A stretch of DNA of 64,000 nt, from NCBI GenBank assembly GCA_965279125.1, contig CBDIHL010000044.1, positions 186,001 to 250,000 on the forward strand, written 5' to 3'. The first letter of the stretch is position 1. Each line of letters begins with the position of its first letter. Under the pieces are notes generated by a model that ran no database searches, had not been told where the DNA came from, and saw only the letters and a program-made list of their open reading frames with translations. Below, one piece after another: positions 26,992 to 35,404 of this stretch. Source of the stretch: Dinoroseobacter sp965279125 (GTDB lineage Bacteria; Pseudomonadota; Alphaproteobacteria; Rhodobacterales; Rhodobacteraceae). The translations under genes were made by a program, and so were the position numbers.

Positions 26992-28731
26992 CTAGTTGGC
27001 TTTCTCAAGATTGTGGATGATGTGATGGGCAGAGCCCCACCAGAACGCCGGATGGTTGTAGTTGTTGTCCGCAGTGGGCCAACCCGTCCAGTAGGTGGTG
27101 TTCATCGGGATCAGCTTGGCCGCCTGGACCAGTGGCACGAAGGGCATTTCTGCGTCCAGATGCTGATAGGCGTCCACGACCATTTCGGTGATGCCATCGG
27201 CACCCAGCGCCATGGTGCCCATCTGATCAACCACAGCCGTATAAGCTGCCGTCGCATCCGTGTTCCAACGTCCGGTGTTGTTGAAGCCCGGTGCGCGCTC
27301 GCCAATCGGCGCAATCGTTGCGTTGGTGTAGCGCCCCATCGACGCCCAAGGCTCGTTCACCGACCCACAGCTGAGCCAGCTATAGGAGATGTCGTAGGCG
27401 CCCAAAGGCAGCACTTCGCCCCAAAAGACCGAGTTCTCGACCGGAACCGAGCGCGCGTTGATGCCTGCGCGGTTCAACTGCTCGACCACCACATCAATCG
27501 TGCGGGTGTATTCCGAGCTGGCCGAGTTGACGTGGATATTGGCGCTCAGGTCCATGCCATCTTTCTCGTAGATGCCATCATCGCCTTTGACCCAGCCCTC
27601 GCCTTCGATCAACGCAATCGCCGCGTCCGTCTCCGCATTGGCGCTGATGCCGTAGCCAGCTGCCTCAATGGCGCTGATGTAGGGCTCCATCCCGCCATAT
27701 TGCACGAACATGCTGCGCGAGGCAGAGGTCGTGCCTTCGTAAGCAACGTTCACGATCTGCTGGCGGTCGATCAACATGCTGACCGCTTTGCGCATATTCG
27801 CGTTGTCCCACGGGGCGACCGTGGTGTTGAACTCCATCTGGCGCGCGCAGGGGTCAGGCCATGCAAATGGCAACGACGATTCCCACGAGATCACGTTGGG
27901 GTTCTGGAAGCCAATCGCCTCGAACGTGCCAAGGCTGACGGAGTGACCGACATCCATCTGGTTCTGCGCCAGAAGCTGGGCGCGGTTCTCTTCGCCACCG
28001 GATTCAAGGAAGATCACGCGAGACGGCGCGGGCAGATCCATGAACCCGGATGCAGCGCCCCACCAATCATCGTTGCGGTCCCAGATCGTGCGGTTCGTCG
28101 CCGCCGATGTCAGGGTGTAAGGCCCGGTGCCGATGGGTTCGGCAAAGGCGAAGGTCGCGGGGTTGTCTTGCGCGGCCCAGATATGCTCGGGCATGGGCAG
28201 GAACGAGCCGAAGATGCGCACGGAGAAATTATCAAGGATAAAGCGCGGGTTGGCCGAAGACAGGGTGAACTTCACCGTCATGTCGTCGACCTTCTCGACG
28301 CTTGCAACCTGGCCGCGCAGGGCAGCCGCTTCGCGCGCGGTCAGGTCTTCGTTGCCCAGCGCCATGTTGGCGGTGAACACCACGTCATCGGCGTTGAACG
28401 CTTCGCCGTCGGACCATGTCACGCCCTCGCGCAAGCTGATGGTGTATTCGGTATTGTCGGCATTGGCCTCGAACCCGGTGGCCAGCCACGGATCAATCGC
28501 GCCGGTCTCGTAGTTGAGGATAAACAGCGGCTCCCACATCACCTGATGCGCGCCGTGCTGGCGTTTGACGCCTGGGGTGAACCAGTTGAAGTTCTGCGGG
28601 TCCGAGATCGTGCGGTCGATATCGAAGATCACCGTATCTTCGCGCGCCACATCCTGTGCCATGGCCATGCCAGTGCTCGCCGCGATGGCGAAGACGGACG
28701 CATAGACCAGACCTTTTTTCAGTCCTGTCAT
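26992..28731 (-). CDS. ABC transporter substrate-binding protein, family 5
   Basis: A 579-residue periplasmic binding protein of the peptide/nickel (SBP_bac_5) family. A clear Sec signal peptide is present (KKGLVYASVFAIAASTGMAMAQ), cleaved around residue 26. The mature part has the family's NADNTEYTISLREGVTWSDG region. In dipeptide-type systems this protein sets substrate choice; next to a cytoplasmic alpha-mannosidase it may bind a mannosyl oligosaccharide or glycoconjugate rather than a peptide. I use the ATG at 28731 because it begins the signal peptide; the frame upstream reaches into the MBL gene. Confidence 0.92.
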   Translation of the reverse strand: MTGLKKGLVYASVFAIAASTGMAMAQDVAREDTVIFDIDRTISDPQNFNWFTPGVKRQHGAHQVMWEPLFILNYETGAIDPWLATGFEANADNTEYTISLREGVTWSDGEAFNADDVVFTANMALGNEDLTAREAAALRGQVASVEKVDDMTVKFTLSSANPRFILDNFSVRIFGSFLPMPEHIWAAQDNPATFAFAEPIGTGPYTLTSAATNRTIWDRNDDWWGAASGFMDLPAPSRVIFLESGGEENRAQLLAQNQMDVGHSVSLGTFEAIGFQNPNVISWESSLPFAWPDPCARQMEFNTTVAPWDNANMRKAVSMLIDRQQIVNVAYEGTTSASRSMFVQYGGMEPYISAIEAAGYGISANAETDAAIALIEGEGWVKGDDGIYEKDGMDLSANIHVNSASSEYTRTIDVVVEQLNRAGINARSVPVENSVFWGEVLPLGAYDISYSWLSCGSVNEPWASMGRYTNATIAPIGERAPGFNNTGRWNTDATAAYTAVVDQMGTMALGADGITEMVVDAYQHLDAEMPFVPLVQAAKLIPMNTTYWTGWPTADNNYNHPAFWWGSAHHIIHNLEKAN

Positions 28732-28822
28732 TGAAGGGTCTCCCTGTGTTTGCTGGCCTGTGATCGGCCAGCTTCCTCCCAAATTCGACGCGCACCTTCG
28801 GGCCGCGCCTATGCCATGCGCC

Positions 28823-29512
28823 CTAGGTTTCAGGCCGCAGGTAATCCATGACCAGAACGCGGGTGCGGTCCGGCAAATCGTCTTTGGTGATCGTCGCATG
28901 CGGGCCGAGCGCGAAATCCACCTGATCCTCGCGAAAGCCCTCTAGGAAGCTTTCGATCCATTTGGTGTTGCGCGGCTTGTAGCTCAGCGTGCGGAAATGC
29001 ATCGGAATGACGAGGCGCGGACGCGTGCGGTGGATCATCTCCATCAGGTCCGGCAGCTCGATCGTCAGGTAGCCGCCCGCCAGCGCGAACAGCACATCGA
29101 CCCCCTCAAAGAACGCGATCTGGTCGTCGGTCAACGGATTGCCGACATCGCCCATATGCGCGATCTGCATCCCGTCGAGTTCAAAGCGATACATGCCGTT
29201 CTGTCCGGGAATGCCGCGCGGGTGGTTCACCCACTCCGCCGCCTCAATGGCGTTAACCTTAAGACCGACAACTTCACCCGCCCCACCTTGGTCCAGCGCG
29301 ATATCGAGCGCATTGACGAAAGGCGGCGTGCCGGGGATCAGATCAGCGCGGCAATGGGCGTCGTCGTCATCGGATGAAATGATCACCGCATCAGCGCTTT
29401 CACGGATCGGCGCATAGCCAACGCCCTCGGGCGTGTAGGGGTCGGTGATCACCGAAAACCCAGTGGCATCCGTCAGCTTGAAGGATGCGTGGCCGAACCA
29501 TGTGACGTTCAT
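28823..29512 (-). CDS. MBL-fold protein with degenerate metal site (UlaG-like)
   Basis: A 229-residue metallo-beta-lactamase-fold protein beginning MNVTWFGHASFKL, typical of UlaG-like hydrolases. Where the family has a HxHxDH motif after the strand DAVIIS, this one has SSDDDDAHCRAD: most metal ligands are replaced. Later positions partly survive (HMGD near residue 125, and IPMHF near 177). It may use a different metal set or be non-catalytic. GAGAG precedes the ATG at 29512. It is the first gene of the leftward operon that continues with the ABC importer and alpha-mannosidase. Confidence 0.82.
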   Translation of the reverse strand: MNVTWFGHASFKLTDATGFSVITDPYTPEGVGYAPIRESADAVIISSDDDDAHCRADLIPGTPPFVNALDIALDQGGAGEVVGLKVNAIEAAEWVNHPRGIPGQNGMYRFELDGMQIAHMGDVGNPLTDDQIAFFEGVDVLFALAGGYLTIELPDLMEMIHRTRPRLVIPMHFRTLSYKPRNTKWIESFLEGFREDQVDFALGPHATITKDDLPDRTRVLVMDYLRPET

Positions 29513-29568
29513 AATCTCTCCCTTGCGCGCATCAGAATTGCGGCTGTTAGCGGCGTCACTGATGCGTT

Positions 29569-29582
29569 TGCATAGGTATGCA
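29569..29582. promoter_or_regulatory. Palindromic site upstream of the mannosidase/ABC operon
   Basis: TGCATA-GG-TATGCA is a perfect 6-base inverted repeat 57 bases upstream of the first gene of the leftward operon (29512), and it overlaps a second palindrome, TATGCATA. The shape resembles operators of GntR- or LacI-family regulators, but no regulator gene is adjacent. Confidence 0.4.
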
Positions 29583-29645
29583 TACACGCGTTCAGATTCG
29601 TTTCAAGCCACTTTTTTAGGCAGGAGGGGACAAGACCAGATCACA

Positions 29646-29673
29646 GCGCCCTTGCAATCGATTGCAAGGGCGC
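29646..29673. promoter_or_regulatory. 28-base perfect palindrome upstream of the YdcZ-like gene
   Basis: The 28 bases are fully self-complementary with no spacer; the core is TTGCAATCGATTGCAA, flanked by GCGCCC and GGGCGC. There is no T-run after it, so it is not a standard terminator for either strand. It starts 73 bases upstream of the transporter gene and lies in the divergent region with the mannosidase operon. A dimeric regulator site or a cruciform/hairpin is possible. Confidence 0.6.
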
Positions 29674-29718
29674 GCAGGGTTCCGCCAGGTGTAAACCCCA
29701 ACAAAACAAGGTCTTGCC

Positions 29719-30165
29719 ATGTCGATTTCCGTATTGCTTGCCCTCTTGGCCGTCGCCTTGGGCGGGGTTGCCATCGCGATCCAGGCCCCGATTAACGGCG
29801 CTTTGGCACGCAGCGTTGGCGATCCGGTCTTAGCGGCGGCGATCTCCTTCGCTGTAGGCTTCATCGCCTTGGCCGCGTTGGCGATATTCCGAGGGGCCTT
29901 GCCCGGCTTGGCCGAAGCCCGCAGCTTCCCGTGGTGGCTCTGGAGTGGCGGTCTGCTCGGCGCATTCTACGTCTGGGCCGCAGTTTGGAGCGTTGGAACA
30001 ATCGGCGTTGTCACCCTCGTCGCGGCGCTGATTTTTGGCCAACTCGTCGCCGCCCTTGTGATCGATGCGGTCGGCGCTTTCGGCGTCATCCCCAAGCCCA
30101 TTGACCTGACGCGGATCGCCGCTGTCGTGCTTGTGGGGGCGGGGCTAGTGCTGTCGCGCTTCTAG
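29719..30165 (+). CDS. YdcZ/DUF606-type small membrane transporter
   Basis: A 148-residue inner-membrane protein with five predicted hydrophobic helices, matching the half-sized YdcZ family of the drug/metabolite transporter superfamily. Its sequence begins SISVLLALLAVALGGVAIA and includes the conserved QAPINGALAR near residue 22 and LLGAFYVWAAVW in mid-protein. Members probably work as dimers or in pairs; the substrate is unknown. The stop overlaps that of convergent phyH by four bases (CTAG). Confidence 0.85.
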   Translation: MSISVLLALLAVALGGVAIAIQAPINGALARSVGDPVLAAAISFAVGFIALAALAIFRGALPGLAEARSFPWWLWSGGLLGAFYVWAAVWSVGTIGVVTLVAALIFGQLVAALVIDAVGAFGVIPKPIDLTRIAAVVLVGAGLVLSRF

Positions 30166-30992
30166 TTTCCGCCCAGATTTCTGGGGCTATTCTGCGCACT
30201 GACATCATCGCCAACCGGGCGCGCATGGTGCTGCCAATACCCGTCAGGGTCAGTGCCCCGGCAAATGATCGCCTCGACGCCCTTAGCCCAGTCAGGGTCG
30301 GTGATGCGCACCTCAGGCGGGCAATAACGCAAGGTTAACCCGCACCGACGACGGGCCGAGCGGTTGGGTTTCGACCCATGCGCGAGCATATCCGCATGCA
30401 GCGAAAACTGTCCTGCCTTCAACGCGTTGACGACCGGCGCGCCCATGTCCTCGGCACCGATAAGCTCTTTATCCAGCACAGCGCCCGGTCCCGAAGCTTG
30501 CCATTTTAGCTGCCCCTTGTCGTGGGTACGCGGGATAAATTCCATCGCGGCATTCTCGGCATCGGTGTCATCAATCGCCAGCCAAACCGTGACCGAGTGC
30601 GACGGCGCAAGCGCCCAAAACGCGGCATCCTGGTGCCAGGGTACGGCCTTTGGATCGCCGGGCATTTTGCAAAAGAAATGCGAGGCCCAGCAGATGACAT
30701 TCGGCCCGATGATATCTTGAACATGGTTAAGGATCGCAGGTGTCGTGCAAATATCCCAAATCCCCTCGGCGCGCGCTTGATAACAGTTGATCGCATACGC
30801 GCCATCGCCGGGCAGGCTGGCGAGCAGACGGTCGAAATAGGCACGGTTAACGGCAGCGCTGGCCGGATCAAAACCGGTCAGGCCCGTGACATAGCCCTCG
30901 CGATTATAGTGCGCGATCTGTTCAGGCGTCAGGGTGCGCGCGGCTTGCTCTGGCACGGGGCGGAACGAGAGGTCTTGGTCGAGATCAAGCAT
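30162..30992 (-). CDS. Phytanoyl-CoA dioxygenase (PhyH) family protein
   Basis: A 276-residue Fe(II)/2-oxoglutarate-dependent oxygenase. The facial triad is visible as WHQDAAFW (His and Asp near residue 120) and the distal histidine in LAHGSKPN near residue 206; an arginine follows for 2-oxoglutarate binding. It would hydroxylate an unknown small molecule. I start at the ATG at 30992, giving LDLDQDLSFRPVP; an earlier in-frame start overlaps the promoter region. It is divergent from an AraC-type regulator, with three phased repeats between them, suggesting the regulator controls it. Confidence 0.88.
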   Translation of the reverse strand: MLDLDQDLSFRPVPEQAARTLTPEQIAHYNREGYVTGLTGFDPASAAVNRAYFDRLLASLPGDGAYAINCYQARAEGIWDICTTPAILNHVQDIIGPNVICWASHFFCKMPGDPKAVPWHQDAAFWALAPSHSVTVWLAIDDTDAENAAMEFIPRTHDKGQLKWQASGPGAVLDKELIGAEDMGAPVVNALKAGQFSLHADMLAHGSKPNRSARRRCGLTLRYCPPEVRITDPDWAKGVEAIICRGTDPDGYWQHHARPVGDDVSAQNSPRNLGGN

Positions 30993-31044
30993 GGGTTTCC
31001 CTTTGGAACAGGTGGGGACTGGGCCAAACAATGACGCGCATCTA

Positions 31045-31094
31045 TTGATATTTCTCCGTCAAATTTGATATTTTTATATTCTATTTTGATTTTT
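31045..31094. repeat. Three phased direct repeats between phyH-like and araC-like genes
   Basis: TTGATATTT at 31045-31053, TTGATATTT at 31065-31073 and TTGATTTTT at 31086-31094 recur at intervals of 20 and 21 bases, two helical turns, so they face the same side of the DNA. The 121-base divergent region is strikingly AT-rich. AraC-family proteins typically bind pairs of direct repeats with this spacing. Confidence 0.6.
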
Positions 31095-31113
31095 TAGTTT
31101 TACTGCGTATGCC

Positions 31114-31989
31114 ATGCAGCAGCTTCAGTTCCGCCATCAAGACTATCTGGCCTCCGATGAAGCCTTTCATTTTTCGCGCGTGTCGCTCGACAAAAGCGCA
31201 CCCCGCGCCTCACATGGTCAGGACTTTTTTGAGGTCTTCTGGATCACCGATGGCACAGCCCGGCACATGGTTAACGGCACGGCAGACAGCCTTGATGTCG
31301 GACAGATCGCTTTCATCCGTCCCGGTGATGTCCATGCGTTCCAAGGGCCCTGTGCGTTAACCAATGTCCTGATTTTGCCGCAGACCATTAACCATCTTGG
31401 GACACGGTATCCTGAATTGCGCCATGCCTTCTGGAGCCCTGATTCCTTGCCAGAAACCCGCCGACTTGATCTTGCGCAGCGCCAACGCCTCGATCAGGCG
31501 GCCGATGATCTTGAGCGAGGATCGCGCAGTTTACTGGCGGTCGAGTCCTTTGTATTGCACCTGCTGACACGGATCCTGAAGCCCGCGCCCGACTTACCTG
31601 CCGCCACGCCTTTTTGGCTTGCCTCGGCCTTGCACGCGGCCCAATCGCCCGACGTTTTTTGCCAAGGTGCAGCCGGCCTGGTCGCACGTGCCGGACGCAG
31701 CCATGCACATGTCTCGCGCGCGATGCGAAAGCACCTGAACACCACCCCATCGGCCTATGTAAATGCGCGCCGCATGAGCTACGCCGCGCAGCTTTTGTTG
31801 GGGACCGATCGCAGCCTGATAGATATTGCGCTTGATTGCGGCGTCGAAAACCTGTCCCATTTCCATAAGTTATTTCGCACCCATCACGGGGCCTCGCCGC
31901 ATCAATGGCGAAAGAAACGTCAGGTCCAAGTGGTCCAACCCGTCTTGCAGGACAGCGCAGGCCATGAGATAAATTTGACCAAAGAGTAA
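31114..31989 (+). CDS. AraC family transcriptional regulator
   Basis: A 291-residue regulator with an N-terminal cupin-like sensor domain (IAFIRPGDVHAFQGP near residue 70) and a C-terminal double helix-turn-helix: GLVARAGRSHAHVSRAMRKH near residue 190 and DIALDCGVENLSHFHKLFRTHHG near residue 240. It probably senses a small ligand and regulates the divergent dioxygenase gene, itself, and possibly deoC-ALDH downstream, which starts 19 bases later. The ATG at 31114 has no clear Shine-Dalgarno. Several GTTAAC hexamers occur in its first third. Confidence 0.9.
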   Translation: MQQLQFRHQDYLASDEAFHFSRVSLDKSAPRASHGQDFFEVFWITDGTARHMVNGTADSLDVGQIAFIRPGDVHAFQGPCALTNVLILPQTINHLGTRYPELRHAFWSPDSLPETRRLDLAQRQRLDQAADDLERGSRSLLAVESFVLHLLTRILKPAPDLPAATPFWLASALHAAQSPDVFCQGAAGLVARAGRSHAHVSRAMRKHLNTTPSAYVNARRMSYAAQLLLGTDRSLIDIALDCGVENLSHFHKLFRTHHGASPHQWRKKRQVQVVQPVLQDSAGHEINLTKE

Positions 31990-32008
31990 AATTACAGGAG
32001 GCGCGCTC

Positions 32009-33019
32009 ATGCCCGTCGCACAAAAACCCGCCTCCGATGTCACCGGCTCACAAGCGGCGCAGTTGCCCCAAACCACGCAGGCGCGGGTGCCGATCATGCC
32101 CCTCGATCTGGACTGGGCCCTGTCGGTTGCGGTGAACACATCCGCGGTGGAACGGCGCTGCGCCAGCCTGCCCGGACGGCGCAGCGTGAAGAAAGCAAAC
32201 CAAGCGGCGTGGCTGTGCAAGGCAATCTCCTTGATCGACCTGACGACGCTTTCGGGCGACGATACCAAGGGCCGGGTCGAGCGGTTATGCGCCAAAGCGC
32301 GACAGCCTGTGCGCGCTGATCTGCTCGACGCACTCGGGATGGACGGATTAACCACGGGCGCGGTTTGCGTTTACCACGATATGATTGAGACGGCGAAACG
32401 CGCCTTGGATGGGTCCGGCATCCCCGTGGCGGCGGTCTCGACCGGGTTTCCGGCGGGTCTGTCGCCTTTCAAACTGCGCGTGCAAGAGATCCGAGAGAGC
32501 GTTTCAGCCGGGGCCGACGAGATCGACATCGTCATCTCGCGCCGTCATGTTTTACAGGGCAATTGGCAAGCGCTTTATGACGAGATGGTCGCATTTCGCG
32601 AAGCCTGCGGCGACGCTCATGTGAAGGCGATTTTGGCCACGGGCGAGCTTGGCACTTTGCGCAATGTCGCGCGCGCGAGCCGCGTTTGCATGATGGCCGG
32701 GGCGGATTTCATCAAGACCTCGACCGGCAAAGAACCGGTTAACGCAACGCTGCCCGTGTCGTTAACCATGATCCGCGCCATTCGTGACTATCACCAGCGC
32801 ACCGGGCACTATGTCGGCTACAAACCCGCAGGCGGCATCTCGAAAGCAAAGGATGCCTTGGTTAACCTGGCATTACTGCGCGAAGAACTTGGCACACGTT
32901 GGATGCAACCTGATCTATTTCGCTTTGGCGCTTCCTCGCTTCTGGGCGATATCGAGCGTCAATTGGAACATCATGTAACCGGCGCATATTCCGCAGGTTA
33001 CCGCCATGCCCTGGCCTAG
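32009..33019 (+). CDS. deoC: Deoxyribose-phosphate aldolase
   Basis: A 336-residue DERA of the long class. It cleaves 2-deoxyribose 5-phosphate to glyceraldehyde 3-phosphate and acetaldehyde. The Schiff-base lysine lies in ADFIKTSTGKEP near residue 235, the proton-relay lysine in VGYKPAGGI near 273, and DEIDIVIS marks the middle strand. AGGAGG precedes the ATG. The following ALDH16 gene would oxidise the acetaldehyde released, a coherent deoxynucleoside-catabolic pair. LT and VN pairs are often written TTAACC/GTTAAC. Confidence 0.93.
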   Translation: MPVAQKPASDVTGSQAAQLPQTTQARVPIMPLDLDWALSVAVNTSAVERRCASLPGRRSVKKANQAAWLCKAISLIDLTTLSGDDTKGRVERLCAKARQPVRADLLDALGMDGLTTGAVCVYHDMIETAKRALDGSGIPVAAVSTGFPAGLSPFKLRVQEIRESVSAGADEIDIVISRRHVLQGNWQALYDEMVAFREACGDAHVKAILATGELGTLRNVARASRVCMMAGADFIKTSTGKEPVNATLPVSLTMIRAIRDYHQRTGHYVGYKPAGGISKAKDALVNLALLREELGTRWMQPDLFRFGASSLLGDIERQLEHHVTGAYSAGYRHALA

Positions 33020-33020
33020 C

Positions 33021-33040
33021 ATTTTGAGTATTTGGAGAAC
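33021..33040 (+). repeat. Short dispersed intergenic element (copy 3)
   Basis: ATTTTGAGTATTTGGAGAAC lies between deoC and the aldehyde dehydrogenase gene and resembles the elements at 8401, 23121 and 40668. Here its GGAGAA end doubles as the ribosome binding site of the downstream gene. Confidence 0.35.
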
Positions 33041-33046
33041 CCTGAA

Positions 33047-35404
33047 ATGACCATCTCTGAGATATTCGAGACGCTGGATTACGGGCTTGCACCGGAAAGC
33101 GATACCGAGGCGCAAGCGTGGCTGGACAAGCATGACCGCAAGTTTGGCCATTTCATCGGTGGTGCGTTCACATCCGCCGGCGAAACGTTCGACACGCGCA
33201 ATCCGGCGCGCAACGAGGTTTTGGCGCAGATCTCGCAAGGCACTGAGGCCGATGTGGATGCCGCCGTTGCCGCCGCGCGTAAGGCCTTTGGGCCCTGGTC
33301 GCGCCTGAGCGGACATAAGCGCGCGCGCTATATTTATGCCCTTGCGCGGTTGTTGCAAAAGCATGCGCGCCTGTTTGCGGTTCTGGAAACGCTGGATAAC
33401 GGAAAGCCGATCCGCGAGGCGCGCGATATCGATATCCCATTGGCGCAACGGCATTTTTACTACCATGCAGGCATGGCCCAGCTGATGGAGGCAGAGCTTC
33501 CGGATGCGGCCCCCTTGGGCGTGTGCGGTCAGGTGATCCCGTGGAATTTCCCTTTGCTGATGTTGGCATGGAAGATCGCGCCCGCGCTGGCGATGGGCAA
33601 CACGGTGGTGCTGAAGCCTGCGGAATATACCTCGCTGACGGCGCTGCTGTTTGCACAGATCTGCAAGGAAGCGGGCGTGCCCAAGGGCGTGGTTAACATC
33701 GTGACCGGCGATGGCGCGACCGGCGCTGCGATTGTTAACCATCCTGACATCGACAAGGTGGCCTTCACCGGCAGCACCGAAGTTGGGCGGCGCATTCGCG
33801 AGGCGACCGCTGGGTCCGGCAAGGCGCTTACGCTGGAGCTGGGCGGGAAATCCCCTTATATTGTGTTCGAGGATGCCGATCAGGACAGCGCCATCGAGGG
33901 CCTCGTCGATGCGATCTGGTTCAACCAGGGACAGGTCTGTTGCGCAGGCTCGCGCCTGATCGTTCAAGAGGGCATTGCCGAGGGGTTCTATGCGAAACTG
34001 AAAGCCCGCATGTCGACGCTGCGCGCGGGCGATCCTCTTGATAAGTCGATAGATATTGGCGCGGTCGTTGACCCGATTCAGCTGAAAACCATCGAAGGGC
34101 TGGTCAGCGCAAACGCGGATGGCGAGACCTATCATGCCCCTATCGAGATGCCGGAAGGCGGCTGTTTCTATCCGCCGACGCTGATCACCGGCCTCAGCCC
34201 GGCAGCGCATTTGATGCAGGAAGAAATATTCGGTCCGGTGCTGGTTGCGACCACCTTCCGCACCCCCGACGAGGCCGTGCAGATCGCCAACCAGACACGC
34301 TACGGCCTTGCCGCGACGGTCTGGTCGGAGAACGTTAACCTTGCGCTCGACATCGCGCCGAAGCTGGTGGCGGGGATCGTTTGGGTTAACGCGACGAACC
34401 TTTTTGACGCGGCTGCCGGATTCGGTGGGGTGCGCGAAAGCGGGTTCGGGCGTGAAGGCGGCTGGGAAGGTCTGCGCGCCTATACCAAGCCGAAGACGCC
34501 CGCGAAGGCGCTCAAGAGGATCGCTGCGAAGGCAGTCCCGGATGATCTGGAGGTCGCGGATCCCCTTGATCGCACCGCCAAGATGTATGTCGGCGGCAAG
34601 CAGGCGCGGCCCGATGGGGGGCACTCACGCCCGATCTATGGCACGCGCGGCAAACTGCTGGGCCATGTGGGTATCGGCAATCGCAAGGACATCCGCAACG
34701 CCGTGGAAGCCGCTGCCAAGGCGCGCAGTTGGGCGAAGACCACCGGACATCTGCGCGCGCAAATCCTCTATTACATTGGAGAAAACCTCTCGGCCCGCGC
34801 GGATGAGTTCACCGACCGCATCGCCGCGATGTCCGGCGGCAAAGGGGCCAAGGCCGAGGTCGAAGTCGAGGCAAGCATCGACCGTTTGTTCACTTACGCT
34901 GCTTGGGCCGACAAATACGATGGCGCGGCCAAGGGCGTCCCACTGCGCGGCCTGGCGCTGGCAATCAACGAACCGGTCGGCTTGATCGGCGCGCTGGCAC
35001 CTGACGAAGCCCCGTTGCTGGGCACGGTCTCCCTGATCGGGCCCGCGCTTGCGATGGGCAATCCGATTGTTCTGGTCCCGTCTGAGCCCTACCCGCTGGC
35101 GACGACCGACTTTTACCAAGTGCTTGAAACCTCCGATGTGCCCGCAGGCGTGGTTAACATCGTCACCGGATCACATGCGGAGCTGGCCCCAACGCTGGCC
35201 AGCCATCTGGAGTTGGACGCGGTCTGGAGCTTCTCGTCGACCGATCTGAGCGGCTCTATCGAAAATGCATCCTCAGGTAACCTTAAGCGCACATGGGTTA
35301 ACCATAACAAAGCGCGCGATTGGTACGGGGCCGAAGGCCAAGGCCGCACCTTCCTGCAAGCCGCGACGGAGGTGAAGACGGTTTGGGTGCCCTATGGCGA
35401 ATAG
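33047..35404 (+). CDS. ALDH16-type aldehyde dehydrogenase with second ALDH-like domain
   Basis: A 785-residue enzyme made of a complete aldehyde dehydrogenase (about residues 1-480) followed by a truncated ALDH-like domain. In the first, the catalytic cysteine lies in NQGQVCCAGSR near residue 300 and the base glutamate in LELGGKSPY near 268. The second (about 510-785) has the Rossmann-like ALAPDEAPLLG and VVNIVTGS segments but no catalytic cysteine. This is the ALDH16 architecture, in which the C-terminal domain supports the dimer. Placed after deoC, it likely oxidises acetaldehyde. I use the ATG at 33047 with GGAGAA before it. All six VN pairs are written GTTAAC. Confidence 0.9.
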   Translation: MTISEIFETLDYGLAPESDTEAQAWLDKHDRKFGHFIGGAFTSAGETFDTRNPARNEVLAQISQGTEADVDAAVAAARKAFGPWSRLSGHKRARYIYALARLLQKHARLFAVLETLDNGKPIREARDIDIPLAQRHFYYHAGMAQLMEAELPDAAPLGVCGQVIPWNFPLLMLAWKIAPALAMGNTVVLKPAEYTSLTALLFAQICKEAGVPKGVVNIVTGDGATGAAIVNHPDIDKVAFTGSTEVGRRIREATAGSGKALTLELGGKSPYIVFEDADQDSAIEGLVDAIWFNQGQVCCAGSRLIVQEGIAEGFYAKLKARMSTLRAGDPLDKSIDIGAVVDPIQLKTIEGLVSANADGETYHAPIEMPEGGCFYPPTLITGLSPAAHLMQEEIFGPVLVATTFRTPDEAVQIANQTRYGLAATVWSENVNLALDIAPKLVAGIVWVNATNLFDAAAGFGGVRESGFGREGGWEGLRAYTKPKTPAKALKRIAAKAVPDDLEVADPLDRTAKMYVGGKQARPDGGHSRPIYGTRGKLLGHVGIGNRKDIRNAVEAAAKARSWAKTTGHLRAQILYYIGENLSARADEFTDRIAAMSGGKGAKAEVEVEASIDRLFTYAAWADKYDGAAKGVPLRGLALAINEPVGLIGALAPDEAPLLGTVSLIGPALAMGNPIVLVPSEPYPLATTDFYQVLETSDVPAGVVNIVTGSHAELAPTLASHLELDAVWSFSSTDLSGSIENASSGNLKRTWVNHNKARDWYGAEGQGRTFLQAATEVKTVWVPYGE

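Noticed and set aside
25855..28734. A 959-codon plus-strand frame antisense to the ABC permease and binding-protein genes
   Set aside because: Low-complexity composition rich in His, Arg, Gln and Asp, no motifs; the minus strand has signal peptide, membrane segments and family motifs.
32915..34624. A 569-codon minus-strand frame under the ALDH16 gene
   Set aside because: Antisense shadow; the plus strand contains a complete aldehyde dehydrogenase active site.
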